Source of the DNA: Clostridia bacterium
GTDB taxonomy: Bacteria > Bacillota > Clostridia > Lutisporales > Lutisporaceae
Length of the DNA: 64,000 nt
Reading direction: 5' to 3'
Assembly (NCBI GenBank): GCA_035628995.1
Contig: DASPIR010000029.1
Span: 62,001-126,000 of the forward strand
Positions 43,896-52,626 of this stretch are shown piece by piece. Under the pieces are notes generated by a model. The model was not told the DNA's origin. It was given only the letters and a program-made list of their open reading frames with translations, and made no database searches. How positions within the stretch are numbered: position 1 is the stretch's first letter; each line of letters starts with the position of its first letter. The translations under genes were made by a program, and so were the position numbers.

Positions 43896-44489
43896 TTAGA
43901 CTCTATTTTCACGGGAAAGTTCCATGTCTGATTTCAGCTTTTCCCTCAGCATATTTCTTGCTCTGTTGATTCTTGATTTTACCGTGCCCAGGGAGCAATC
44001 CAGCATGTTGGATATTTCCTCATAGCTGAAGCCTTGTATATCTCTTAACACTATGACGCTTTTATAATCCTCATTCAACTCGCTTATTGCGCGCTTTATG
44101 AGTTCCCTCTGCTCAACCCTTTCATAAACAATCTCAGGGGTTTCCTTATCCGAGCACAGCTCCATATGCAGCTCACCGCTGTCTGTTTGTATGGTACTAT
44201 CCATGGATACATACTTTTCGTTCTTCCTGCGCCTTAACTCATCCAGGCACACATTTGTTACGATCCTGTACAGCCATGTAGAAAAAGATGATTGCCCTTT
44301 AAAATCTTTTATAGATTTGAATACCCTTAGCAGTGCCTCTTGAGCCATGTCCTTCGCATCTTCCTCATTCCCCATGACGCGATAAGCAATATTGTATGCT
44401 CTTTTATCATAGGAGCTTATCAGGAGTTCGAAAGATTCAACATCTCCAGACTGACTCTTTTTCACTAATAGCTTTTCCATATCACTCAC
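43896..44489 (-). CDS. ECF RNA polymerase sigma factor
   Basis: This 197-residue sigma-70-family group IV factor has region 2 (YNIAYRVMGNEEDAKDMAQEALLRVFKSI, then FSTWLYRIVTNVCLDELRRRK) and region 4 (ISELNEDYKSVIVLRDIQGFSYEEISNMLDCSLGTVKSRINRAR). GTG 44489 lies 7 bp after GGGGG and gives the normal length; a longer frame to 44555 adds an unlikely Cys-rich leader. A matching promoter (GGAACTT...GTCTAA) upstream suggests autoregulation. Forms an operon with the DUF4349 anti-sigma gene. Confidence 0.92.
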   Translation of the reverse strand: MSDMEKLLVKKSQSGDVESFELLISSYDKRAYNIAYRVMGNEEDAKDMAQEALLRVFKSIKDFKGQSSFSTWLYRIVTNVCLDELRRRKNEKYVSMDSTIQTDSGELHMELCSDKETPEIVYERVEQRELIKRAISELNEDYKSVIVLRDIQGFSYEEISNMLDCSLGTVKSRINRARNMLREKLKSDMELSRENRV

Positions 44490-44623
44490 AGCATTTCCCC
44501 CTTCCACTTCTTCAATAAATCTATCACCCAATATACATTCGCATATATAAACCAAATTTTGGTGTCCTTCGGTAAATTATACCATATGTTTTAGAGCAAG
44601 GCATCAAAATATGCCTGCGCATG

Positions 44624-44651
44624 TTAGACGAGACTTTTGAAATAAAGTTCC
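44624..44651 (-). promoter_or_regulatory. ECF-type promoter of the sigma gene
   Basis: On the minus strand GGAACTT (44645-44651), 15-bp spacer, GTCTAA (44624-44629). This is the classic sigma-E/W-like bipartite pattern and lies 135 bp before the sigma start, consistent with autoregulation. Confidence 0.65.
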
Positions 44652-44677
44652 AAATATTTAGCAGAAATTTTTTGCTC

Positions 44678-44709
44678 ACAAAAAACAGTAGTATTCTTTA
44701 CTACTGTTA
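44678..44709 (-). terminator. Terminator after the L,D-transpeptidase gene
   Basis: AACAGTAGTA...TACTACTGTT stem with TTTTTTGTG tail on the minus strand. Confidence 0.85.
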
Positions 44710-44741
44710 AAATCTCTATATTATTAAATTCTATGAAACAA

Positions 44742-46124
44742 TCAGTTTTCCTTCACGCTTATATCAACTACAGTATTAAAAGTATTGGAAGTATAGTCAT
44801 AGTCTTCCAAAAACGTTTCTAAATCGATAGTTTCAACTAACTTCTCACCTTGTACCGAAAAAGCTTCCACATCCCAGCCGGTTTTCTCATGAATGCTGTA
44901 AGCAGCTTCCATACTGAGCACCTGCCTTCCGTCAATATTGTCGGTCTTGAAATACTCATCATCAAATTTTAAGAAAGTCGGCAGCTTCAAATCCACAACT
45001 CCATATCTGGAGTTTATATTTTTATGACCGCCCAAGGCTGCAGTGATATTATCCACATTCGCACTCCAGACGTTCTTCCTTTTAAGCTTCATTATCCCTT
45101 CATCAAATATCCTCAAATCAACAGAGTCTTCGGAATACTTATACCCAAGCTGTTTGATGCTGTCCACTGCTATGAGGTCTACTTTGTCGTAATCTCCATA
45201 GTTCATACCCGCAAAAACTCCATTAACCTTGATGATTTTCATATTTATATATGCATTGCCGCTGGACTTGTCATAGCTCATACTACCGCCAAACTTCTTT
45301 ACTGTTTGTGTAAGGTTGACATATATGGTTCCTTCCTGCTCCTTTATTTCAATATCAAATAGTCCTGCTATCTCTGAAGTCACTCCCAACACATCTTCCG
45401 CTGCCTTATAGTTCACATATATTGTGCCTTGCTGTTCCAGAGCATCACAGGTTATCAAGCTGTTGTTCAAAAACACTCCAATACCCTGAGATATTGCAAT
45501 AGGCTTGCTATAAGGCTTTTTTAAAACCACCTGAGCTTTTTTCATTAATTCTTCAGGAATCTCCATCTGATTTAACTTCTCCATCACCAGCTTATCGCTT
45601 TTTGCACCTGCTTTATAACCATCCGGATAAAGAACCGCAACTTCCTTACCAGAATATTTATCATCAAATGCTTTTACCCTGTCATATTTAATTGTAACAG
45701 GCGTATTCACAGGCACCAAGGTATACACTTCCATTACATCCCTGTTATACATCCTGATGCAGCCGGCAGATGCATAGGTACCTATAGATTCAGGCTTGTT
45801 GTTGCCATGAATACCTATGCTTTTTGTAATCCCTATCCAGCTTACACCCAAAGGATTCAGAGGCCCCGGAGGCACTATATCCTCTTTGTTTATCCAGTAA
45901 GGGTTGACAGTCTTATATACCACCCAATAGTCCCCTTGAGGAGTAGGAGTAGATTGTTTCCCAACGCATACCGGGTATTCCTTCAGCAGAACGCCATCTT
46001 TATAAAGACTTAAGATACGAGAAGGCAGATTAATTTCTATGCTTGTTTTACCTGATGTACTGTCCGCCGACACCTGATTGAAACAAATAAGAATAATAAG
46101 TGCAACTAAAAAAGACCTTTTCAA
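44742..46124 (-). CDS. L,D-transpeptidase (YkuD) with stalk-type domain
   Basis: This 460-residue secreted protein has a signal peptide (MKRSFLVALIILICFNQVSA), a YkuD domain (about 25-150) with the active-site pattern SIGIHGN...TYASAGCIRM (Cys nucleophile), then copper-amine-oxidase-like stalk repeats. YkuD enzymes make 3-3 peptide cross-links in peptidoglycan. TTG 46124 is preferred because GGAGG lies 8 bp upstream; the TTG two codons earlier is too close. The long leader carries module B. Confidence 0.9.
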   Translation of the reverse strand: MKRSFLVALIILICFNQVSADSTSGKTSIEINLPSRILSLYKDGVLLKEYPVCVGKQSTPTPQGDYWVVYKTVNPYWINKEDIVPPGPLNPLGVSWIGITKSIGIHGNNKPESIGTYASAGCIRMYNRDVMEVYTLVPVNTPVTIKYDRVKAFDDKYSGKEVAVLYPDGYKAGAKSDKLVMEKLNQMEIPEELMKKAQVVLKKPYSKPIAISQGIGVFLNNSLITCDALEQQGTIYVNYKAAEDVLGVTSEIAGLFDIEIKEQEGTIYVNLTQTVKKFGGSMSYDKSSGNAYINMKIIKVNGVFAGMNYGDYDKVDLIAVDSIKQLGYKYSEDSVDLRIFDEGIMKLKRKNVWSANVDNITAALGGHKNINSRYGVVDLKLPTFLKFDDEYFKTDNIDGRQVLSMEAAYSIHEKTGWDVEAFSVQGEKLVETIDLETFLEDYDYTSNTFNTVVDISVKEN

Positions 46125-46177
46125 AGCCAATTCCTCCTTTTATGTAGCTACCTCATGGTGCAGAATGCTATACCACC

Positions 46178-46333
46178 AGTATTCAGATTATTGACAACCA
46201 ATAAAATACTTATTCACCTATATATTTCGCGAAAAACATTTCACATTACTATTCAAGTTTCGCGTAAATGTTTCCTTAATTTTCATTGAATTCGCACTAT
46301 ACTCCAACGTAATAACATAAGTGCGTTCAATAT
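46178..46333 (-). ncRNA. Module B structured leader, second copy, plus 3' hairpin
   Basis: 46217-46333 (minus) is 117 nt and aligns along its whole length with 28231-28347. It shares ATATTGAACGCAC, AGTGCGAATTCAAT, AAGGAAACATTTACGCGAAA and TTTCGCGAAAT blocks. A third hairpin (AAGTATT...AATACT, 46178-46212) follows, in the P4 position. The L,D-transpeptidase start is about 55 nt on. Confidence 0.6.
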
Positions 46334-46399
46334 AAAACTGCGCACAATTTATATGTATTATCCATACAGCACAATTATTCGGACTTTCCTGGATTGGCC

Positions 46400-46436
46400 C
46401 AAAAAAAAAGCCCTGAAAGTCATAGACTTTTCCAAG
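46400..46436 (-). terminator. Terminator after the DUF457 gene
   Basis: AAGC..GGAAAAGTC-TAT-GACTTTC..GCTT followed by nine T on the minus strand. Confidence 0.75.
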
Positions 46437-46451
46437 CTTTAGTTTTTATAT

Positions 46452-47393
46452 TTACACTTCTACATTCCTGCTCTTGGCATATGGGTGAAACAATGATGTC
46501 ACAACGTCCAGGTCTCTATTCATAACTGCTGTTGCATGGTGCAGATAATCTCTTGCTATATAGTATCTAAGATCAATGAATTTGAAGACATAATTATCTT
46601 CTTTCTTTTCGCAGTCAACATGGAATATTGGAGTGAACTGGCTGAAAAATCTTGCTATAGGAGTATCTATCGCAAGCTTGTACAGGTCTTTTTCTATATT
46701 CTTCTTGACGTCTATTATTTTGAATCTTCTTGGGAATATATTCACTTCCCCAATTACCTTTTCCATTCCCGTGCTTAAGATAAAATGCCATTTAATAAGG
46801 CCTATCATAGAAGGCATTATTCTAAAGCGCAATGGTTCGTATTCGCCTCCAAGGCTTTTAAAAACAATGTCCTTCGCTTGCTTTTTCATCAACTGCCGTA
46901 GTATTAAATAGCCGATAAATATGAAAACCGCAATGTATGGAGGAATAATGCTTCTTGTGTAAGGCAGAATAATAGTCAAACATAAAATTATCAGCATTGG
47001 ATCATAAATCAAAAGAAGGTCTAGCGTAATACGTTTTTTGTTCAAAGGCCAAAATACTTGTGCCCCATACGAATTGGTAATATCCAAAGCAATATGAGAA
47101 AAGCATCCAATCAATGTAACCTGGAAAACCTTCCAAAGCTCTATATTGGTGAAAAGCATCCATATTAGGCCTGTCAACACTCCTGCATATACAAACATCA
47201 TTGGTATAGAATGAGATATACCTCTATGATTTTTTAAATATACATAATCGCCTTTAAGCTGCATTATAATATCTCCATCCGGAATAATCGCACCTGCCAC
47301 ACAGCCTATTATTGCAGGATTTGAAAGCGCTAAAGGTTCACCTGTCAAAACAGCTATGCTCAATCCCACAACTGCGTGTGTAATTGGATCCAT
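46452..47393 (-). CDS. YdjM-like (DUF457) membrane-bound metal-dependent hydrolase
   Basis: This 313-residue protein begins MDPITHAVVGLSIA, has about four hydrophobic segments, and has the family motifs IIPDGDII and HRGISHSIPM, with FSHIALDITNSYG further on. The conserved His and Asp residues form a metal site, as in YdjM/YbcI (LexA-induced in E. coli). The C-terminal 120 residues are soluble and unusual in length for the family. GGAGG precedes ATG 47393. The substrate is unknown. Confidence 0.85.
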   Translation of the reverse strand: MDPITHAVVGLSIAVLTGEPLALSNPAIIGCVAGAIIPDGDIIMQLKGDYVYLKNHRGISHSIPMMFVYAGVLTGLIWMLFTNIELWKVFQVTLIGCFSHIALDITNSYGAQVFWPLNKKRITLDLLLIYDPMLIILCLTIILPYTRSIIPPYIAVFIFIGYLILRQLMKKQAKDIVFKSLGGEYEPLRFRIMPSMIGLIKWHFILSTGMEKVIGEVNIFPRRFKIIDVKKNIEKDLYKLAIDTPIARFFSQFTPIFHVDCEKKEDNYVFKFIDLRYYIARDYLHHATAVMNRDLDVVTSLFHPYAKSRNVEV

Positions 47394-47567
47394 CTAAATA
47401 TCAACCTCCATTCAACTTTAGTTTACATAAAATTATACCATAAAAAATATGTTTTATTAATTGTAATATTTGCAAGTACTCGAGACCATAGTTCAATATA
47501 TGTGTGGTCACAATTTATGTATACAAGACTGGAAAGTTTTATCCACAGGCAGCGGTAAATATTTGTA

Positions 47568-47596
47568 TTGATTTTTAAGTATTTATATGCTAATAT
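47568..47596 (+). promoter_or_regulatory. Promoter of tRNA-Leu(CAA)
   Basis: TTGATT (47568-47573), 17-bp spacer, TAATAT (47591-47596), 17 bp before the tRNA 5' end. Confidence 0.65.
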
Positions 47597-47613
47597 ATTG
47601 TACGTGGCTAAAA

Positions 47614-47695
47614 GCCGGAGTGGCGGAATGGCAGACGCACATGACTCAAAATCATGCGGGAAACCGTGCGGGTTCGACTCCCGCCTCCGGCACCA
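47614..47695 (+). tRNA. tRNA-Leu (anticodon CAA)
   Basis: Acceptor GCCGGAG/CTCCGGC, anticodon stem CATGA/TCATG with loop CTCAAAA (CAA, codon TTG), variable arm CGGGAAACCGT, T-arm GCGGG TTCGACT CCCGC, discriminator A and encoded CCA. Confidence 0.95.
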
Positions 47696-47803
47696 TATGA
47701 AACTGCAATATTAAAGAGCTTCACTAAAAGTGAAACTCTTATTTTTTTCATCTGTGGTAACATCGTGGTAACATGACACTTTTTTTGCCATAGCAATTGT
47801 AAA

Positions 47804-47858
47804 CGCGCTTGAATGGGGTTCAAGAGGTCGCAGGTTCAATTCCTGTCACCCAGACCAT
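47804..47858 (+). repeat. tRNA-Pro(GGG) 3' fragment, copy 1 (att-like)
   Basis: Fifty-five bases from the 3' D-arm to CCA of a tRNA-Pro: anticodon stem-loop CTTGA ATGGGGT TCAAG (GGG), T-arm around GGTTCAATTCC, and CACCCAGACCA end. No 5' acceptor or full D-arm, so not a working tRNA. Identical to 50256-50310. A terminator follows at 47871-47892. Confidence 0.85.
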
Positions 47859-47870
47859 CTAAGTAATCAG

Positions 47871-47892
47871 AGTGCTTTAAGCACTTTTTTTT
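47871..47892 (+). terminator. Terminator behind tRNA-Pro fragment 1
   Basis: AGTGCTT-TAAGCACT stem followed by eight T. Probably inherited from a tRNA operon or useful for the convergent glycosyltransferase gene. Confidence 0.7.
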
Positions 47893-47979
47893 ATGCAAAA
47901 AAATCAAGAAGTAGTATGACTACCTCTACACTCCTTCTTACAGCCTGAATTATTTTTGAACCTTGAACAGTGCTTTTTC

Positions 47980-48921
47980 TCATAGCTTCAAATAATTATA
48001 AAATGTACCACTATTATTTTTACCTGATAAAAAAAGCGATATGTCTGTTTCATATTTTTTTACTTGGTTTATTGCGTTTTTAATAGCTTGAACATAAGGA
48101 ATAAAAATCAACTGCATCGCACTATTTTCTAATTTGGGGCATATACATTCCCAAAGTTCAAATTCATTTTCATTAATAATAAAAAAAATGCAAAAGTGGA
48201 AAAATATAAGGATATCGTTGTTAATATAAACCTTATTATCCAATTTCTTTATATCACAGTATTCTATGTTCCACATCGCTGCGTTTCCACCAACAGATTC
48301 TATAACTGCTGTTTTCGAATGTTTATTTTTTATTGTTTCCAAGTATTTTTGATCGCCAAACCTATTTGGTTGAATTTCATTATAACACCATTCTATACAT
48401 CTATTCTCCCACCAATTAAGGATTCGCAGTGCATTTCTAGAATTTTTGAAACCAACTATGCCAGCATTATAAAGCCCTTTTTGTCTTGTTGAATAATCTA
48501 CTACGCTAGTAAAATTATGACTTGTAAGTAACACATCGTTTTTCTTTAAGCTATCAAAAAATGAATCAGGATTTGAATACATAAAAGTGTCTGAATCCAA
48601 ATAAAGAATGGAGTCAATATAATTATGTTGCTTTAATATTAGTTTTACGAGGCTTGCCTTTATTGTCCAGCAATACTCGTTTACGTACCGATTATTTTTA
48701 GCCTCTAAGAGACTTTCACTTTCTAATGCTCCCACTTCAATTATAGACGCGTGGTGCAGATTTAGTTTTATCAATAAATCATAGGCAAGCTCATCAATTG
48801 TACAAATCCATATATGAAAATTGTTATCCGTATGTATGCACATTGATTCATAAAGAGCCAATGCCTTTAACAGATAACTGTTGGTTGTGATAGTACAAAA
48901 GTAATTTATATGGTTAGTCAT
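47980..48921 (-). CDS. Glycosyltransferase, A-type paralogue 1
   Basis: This 313-residue, GT-A-fold glycosyltransferase-like protein begins with the FCTITTNSYLLKALALYES motif. Its DXD-like sugar-nucleotide/metal site is LYLDSDTFMY (about residue 105), followed by WWENRCIEWCYNE and RFGDQKYL, which recur in all seven domains of the island. It resembles family-8-like nucleotide-sugar transferases. ATG 48921 overlaps the preceding gene by 8 bp (B-A pair). A long region around 235-250 is more AT-rich and hydrophobic than in the other copies, so this copy may be drifting. Confidence 0.8.
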   Translation of the reverse strand: MTNHINYFCTITTNSYLLKALALYESMCIHTDNNFHIWICTIDELAYDLLIKLNLHHASIIEVGALESESLLEAKNNRYVNEYCWTIKASLVKLILKQHNYIDSILYLDSDTFMYSNPDSFFDSLKKNDVLLTSHNFTSVVDYSTRQKGLYNAGIVGFKNSRNALRILNWWENRCIEWCYNEIQPNRFGDQKYLETIKNKHSKTAVIESVGGNAAMWNIEYCDIKKLDNKVYINNDILIFFHFCIFFIINENEFELWECICPKLENSAMQLIFIPYVQAIKNAINQVKKYETDISLFLSGKNNSGTFYNYLKL

Positions 48922-49858
48922 TTGTTCCTTCGCCTCCTAACGAGTAATAATTGAGATACTTATGTTCCTTATAATTTAATCCATTATAGAAACTATCAAT
49001 GAACCCATCTACATAATTAATTATATTTTGATACTTCTCTATATAGGGCTTATATATCAATTCCTTTACATCCTCCGGCAAATCAATATAGGAACACAAA
49101 TCAAATTCACTGTAATTCATAAACTTAAGACCGCTATAGTGGTAAAACACCAATCTTTCTCCATTAATATAAATATCTTTATCCACCTTGCTTACGTCTG
49201 CACCTTGAATGTTCCATGCAGTTACATTTACTCCTATGTCTTTCATTATTCTAACTTCATCAAACATCACCGGCCAATTGTTTACGTACATTTGATCACT
49301 CCATTTTCCTGGCTCTACCCTATCGTAGCACCATTCAATACATTTACTCCTAAACCACTCGATACAATTTATTGCATTGACATTCTTTTCAAAACCCATC
49401 AGCCCGGTATTAAATATGCCGTAAATGTCATTCAACCCACTATCTAGTTCAACAAATCTTTCTTCTGTTAACAGTATTGAACATTTCCTTAATTCACCAA
49501 AAATCGGTTCAGGGTCAGAGTAAAATTCTATATCACCGTCCAGCCATACTATGTGGTTAAGCTCAGAATAATTACGGAATAAGTATAAAAAGACTGAACC
49601 TTTCGAAGACCATATATACTCTTTATCGTTGCACGTAGATTTGATAGCAGCAAGCTCTGGGTCTTGGGCTTCAATTTGCTTCATATTTAAAAGAATTGCC
49701 CTATCTAGTGTCATCCTTTCAAGAAGTAAATTCACTTCATCATCCATACAGATAAAAAAGAAGTGAAAATCTTGGTCATATTTTTTTAAAGAGTTATACA
49801 AAATAAGCCCTCTGTGTATATAGCCTTTACTTAGTACTGTACAATAATAATGAGTCAT
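48914..49858 (-). CDS. Glycosyltransferase, B-type paralogue 1
   Basis: This 314-residue GT-A-fold protein is of the same family but a distinct subgroup: YYCTVLSKGYIHRGLILYNSL at the start, VWLDGDIEFYSDPEPIF as the DXD strand (about 95), and FNTGLMGF, WFRSKCIEWCYDRVEPGKWSDQMYVNNW in the middle. The donor sugar is unknown. ATG 49858 is chosen because GGGGGGAG lies 6 bp upstream; a longer in-frame start lacks a site. Its stop overlaps the next gene's start, giving coupled translation with paralogue A1. Confidence 0.82.
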   Translation of the reverse strand: MTHYYCTVLSKGYIHRGLILYNSLKKYDQDFHFFFICMDDEVNLLLERMTLDRAILLNMKQIEAQDPELAAIKSTCNDKEYIWSSKGSVFLYLFRNYSELNHIVWLDGDIEFYSDPEPIFGELRKCSILLTEERFVELDSGLNDIYGIFNTGLMGFEKNVNAINCIEWFRSKCIEWCYDRVEPGKWSDQMYVNNWPVMFDEVRIMKDIGVNVTAWNIQGADVSKVDKDIYINGERLVFYHYSGLKFMNYSEFDLCSYIDLPEDVKELIYKPYIEKYQNIINYVDGFIDSFYNGLNYKEHKYLNYYSLGGEGTND

Positions 49859-50255
49859 CCAGCTCCCCCCAACTTCCAAGATAGTTTATTTTAAGCATGT
49901 ACTCTATATACAATATGATTTAACCCCAAAGGAGTTACCAGTTATCATAGGACAATATGTTGCAGTGCACTTCTCCAGTAAAAACAGAACTGATTCAAAT
50001 AAAATACATGAATAATAAAATAAACGTTCACAAGATTACACATGCAAATCAGACCTTTCTGAAAATAAAATTCCATAATCACAATGACGAAGGTTTCCCA
50101 GACATCGCATTTTCACACTTATTGAAGCATATTTTGTTGATGCCGGTAGAATTATTCTACGACTACTTTATAGCGGTTAGAATTAGCTAAAATATTCTTG
50201 TAGTCATTATTTTAGAGTTACTGTAATTCCTTGCATTAACTCTATTACAGTGTAG
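49859..50255. other. Intergenic stretch without a recognised gene
   Basis: About 400 AT-rich bases upstream of glycosyltransferase B1 and before tRNA-Pro fragment 2. A 77-codon plus-strand frame (49957-50190) exists but has no ribosome site or family. I see no repeat other than the tRNA fragment that follows. Confidence 0.6.
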
Positions 50256-50310
50256 CGCGCTTGAATGGGGTTCAAGAGGTCGCAGGTTCAATTCCTGTCA
50301 CCCAGACCAT
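50256..50310 (+). repeat. tRNA-Pro(GGG) 3' fragment, copy 2 (att-like)
   Basis: Identical 55-bp 3' part of tRNA-Pro with CCA as at 47804-47858. Here the match to a tRNA extends a few bases further 5' (TGTAGCGCGC, part of the D-arm), but the acceptor 5' strand is still absent. Confidence 0.85.
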
Positions 50311-50322
50311 GATTGAAAGCTG

Positions 50323-50358
50323 AAAGCCAGAAATCCTTTGGATTTCTGGCTTTATTTT
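50323..50358 (+). terminator. Terminator behind tRNA-Pro fragment 2
   Basis: AAAGCCAGAAATCC / GGATTTCTGGCTTT stem followed by ATTTTTTAT on the plus strand; typical tRNA-gene terminator, still in place. The reverse strand could serve ugd. Confidence 0.8.
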
Positions 50359-50379
50359 TTATATTATTAAATCAAATTT

Positions 50380-51741
50380 TTACTTTTTGTTTAATCCGAT
50401 GCCAACATATCTTACTCCGTAACTTTCTGCATCCAATTTGCTCAATACTCTGCAGCCGTCTACAATCAGCGGATTTTTCATAAGCTCAGCATAACGATTT
50501 AATGGTATGTTTACGATACTCTGCCAATCCGTCATGATTACTGCTGCATCTGCTCCTTTAAGTGCCTCTTCATAATTATCAGTCATCAAAACTGCAGGGT
50601 TGTTCTGTAATTCCTTTTTCGCATTTTCTATAGCAATCGGATCATGACATTTTATTCTGGCATGTTCTCGTATCAGCTCTTTTACAAGCTTTATGGATTG
50701 AGACTCCCTCACGTCATCTGTATTGGCCTTGAAAGCAAGGCCAAGAACAGCTATATTTTTATCCTTGAGTTCTAAAAGCTCTCTTTTAAGGATGCCCAAC
50801 ATTCTCATGGCTTGCAATTCGTTTACTTCAATTGCAGATTTAAGTATTTTGGGGGTATAGCCACAATCCTCTGAAAATGCTATAATCGCTTTCACGTCTT
50901 TTGGAAAGCAGCTTCCTCCGAAACCCCGACTTGACTTTATATATCTGGTTATACCCGGCTTGATCAGATTTCTATTGATCCTGGGAGAAATGCGCTTATC
51001 CAGATTCACGCACTCAAGTACTTCTGCAGAATCAATGTTGCCAACTTCCTCAGATATGGCGGCGATTTCGTTTGAGAAAGATATTAGGGTTGCAAGCAAG
51101 GAGTTTGAAGCATACTTTATCATTTCAGCCGTCCTTGGATTTACTTTAATGATTGGTGCATCAAAACAGTTCTCATATACTTTCTTAAATGTTTCAAAGC
51201 TCTTTTCATCAAAAGCCCCGATTACGATCCTGTCAGGTTTCAAAAAATCCTCCAAGGCTTCTCCTTCCTTTAGGAACTCAGGATTCATCACCAATCCGAA
51301 CTCCCCTGCCTTTTTGCCTGATGACTGCTCCAGTACTTTTCGTACAATAGAATCTGTTGTAGTTGGCACCACTGTACTTTTGACACAAACTACGTGGTAT
51401 TCTTTTTTGTTTCTAAGCACTGCTCCGATTTCTGCAGCTGCCTCTTTTATATATGTCAGGTCTATACTATCGCCAACATAAGGCGTTCCAACTGCAATTA
51501 TTGATACCTCGGAATTACTGACTGCATACGCCATGTCCATTGTCGCAATCAGCTTCTTGCCAGTGACAGTTTCTTTAAGCAGCGGTTCCAGACCTTCCTC
51601 ATAGATGGGAGGTTCACCTTTATTTATTTTTGCGACTATACTATCCAATTTGTCTACACAAATCACATCATGGCCTTTCGATGCCAGACAAACTCCGGAA
51701 ACCAAACCTACATAACCTGTTCCTATAATTGATATCCTCAT
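50380..51741 (-). CDS. ugd: UDP-glucose 6-dehydrogenase family
   Basis: This 453-residue NAD-dependent enzyme oxidises UDP-glucose twice to UDP-glucuronate (or a related NDP-hexose). Motifs: IGTGYVGLVSGVCLA (Rossmann), VMNPEFLKEGEALEDF, the catalytic-lysine region EMIKYASNS, and the active-site cysteine in GFGGSCFPKD (about residue 260). GGAGTATG precedes ATG 51741. It stands just downstream of glycosyltransferase A2 and feeds the glycan island; the SDR at 53782 may use its product. Confidence 0.93.
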   Translation of the reverse strand: MRISIIGTGYVGLVSGVCLASKGHDVICVDKLDSIVAKINKGEPPIYEEGLEPLLKETVTGKKLIATMDMAYAVSNSEVSIIAVGTPYVGDSIDLTYIKEAAAEIGAVLRNKKEYHVVCVKSTVVPTTTDSIVRKVLEQSSGKKAGEFGLVMNPEFLKEGEALEDFLKPDRIVIGAFDEKSFETFKKVYENCFDAPIIKVNPRTAEMIKYASNSLLATLISFSNEIAAISEEVGNIDSAEVLECVNLDKRISPRINRNLIKPGITRYIKSSRGFGGSCFPKDVKAIIAFSEDCGYTPKILKSAIEVNELQAMRMLGILKRELLELKDKNIAVLGLAFKANTDDVRESQSIKLVKELIREHARIKCHDPIAIENAKKELQNNPAVLMTDNYEEALKGADAAVIMTDWQSIVNIPLNRYAELMKNPLIVDGCRVLSKLDAESYGVRYVGIGLNKK

Positions 51742-51764
51742 AAATCATACTCCTTTTCAAATCC

Positions 51765-52607
51765 CTAAAAGAAATTTTTTGAGAAACCCGGAGACAGTGT
51801 TTCAATAACATCGATTTTTTTTCTTAGTACATCAATATACGGTTCATAAATGTAATTTATCGGTGTTACATTAAACCCTATCCAGTAATCCCATTTATTA
51901 AACATTCTTAAGCAACTGAAGTGAAAAAATATCAGCCCGGTTCCATCAACATATATCTTTCCATCCCTGTATTCAAACTTTAGTAAATGCTGGTTCCATG
52001 GAGCCACATTCACACCGGGCAGCTCCGAACAATGTATTTTACTATACATTTGTTTAAAACTATTTATGTAACCTTGGTCTCCAAGATTACCATGCTCATC
52101 ATAATATGCACTGCACCACTTTGTGCATTGTTCCTTCCACCATTCAAGTGCAGAAAGGCCTGTGCGGTCCCTCTTGAAGCAGACAAAACCCCCATTCGCC
52201 AAATCATTAACTTTGTGCGTCGTATATAGCACTGACCATTCAGGTGCGTTTTCGAAAATTGTTTCCGGATCTCTGTAAAAATAAATATCTGTATCTACAT
52301 AGACTACTCGGTGAATATTGTCAAATTCATTGAAAATATGAAGTATCGCGTAAGGCTTCAAAGTCCAACAATATTGGCTCAATTCTCTTTCCTTCTTAGC
52401 TTCTATGAGCCTCTCATCATTAATGTTTGAATAGTTAATAACGGTCGTCCTATTCAAAGTCATTCTACTGAGCAACTCATATGCTTCATCATCCACACAG
52501 AATAAATAAAACCAATAGGATGAATTATAGTTCATTATTGACTCATGCATTGCCAGTGCTTGATGTAGTCTCGTTTTGGAAATTATCGCACAGATTGCTG
52601 TATTCAA
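51765..52607 (-). CDS. Glycosyltransferase, A-type paralogue 2
   Basis: This 280-residue member of the same GT-A family has AICAIISKTRLHQALAMHES at the start, a DTDIYFYRDPETIF DXD strand (about 97), then WWKEQCTKWCS and GDQGYINSF. It is shorter than the other A copies and has no adjacent B partner. TTG 52607 lies 9 bp after AGGA; the earlier TTG at 52616 overlaps that site. It sits 23 bp upstream of ugd and 19 bp downstream of rfbF. Confidence 0.8.
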   Translation of the reverse strand: MNTAICAIISKTRLHQALAMHESIMNYNSSYWFYLFCVDDEAYELLSRMTLNRTTVINYSNINDERLIEAKKERELSQYCWTLKPYAILHIFNEFDNIHRVVYVDTDIYFYRDPETIFENAPEWSVLYTTHKVNDLANGGFVCFKRDRTGLSALEWWKEQCTKWCSAYYDEHGNLGDQGYINSFKQMYSKIHCSELPGVNVAPWNQHLLKFEYRDGKIYVDGTGLIFFHFSCLRMFNKWDYWIGFNVTPINYIYEPYIDVLRKKIDVIETLSPGFSKNFF

Positions 52608-52626
52608 GCTAATCAATCCTTTTCTA

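Noticed and set aside
47608-47823. 71-codon minus-strand frame across tRNA-Leu
   Set aside because: It is the reverse complement of the tRNA and the tRNA-Pro fragment; such 'GAGGGSRTRT' frames are a known artefact over tRNA genes.
49957-50190. 77-codon plus-strand frame before tRNA-Pro fragment 2
   Set aside because: No ribosome site, no domain, and it runs against the island's strand; AT-rich chance frame is more likely.
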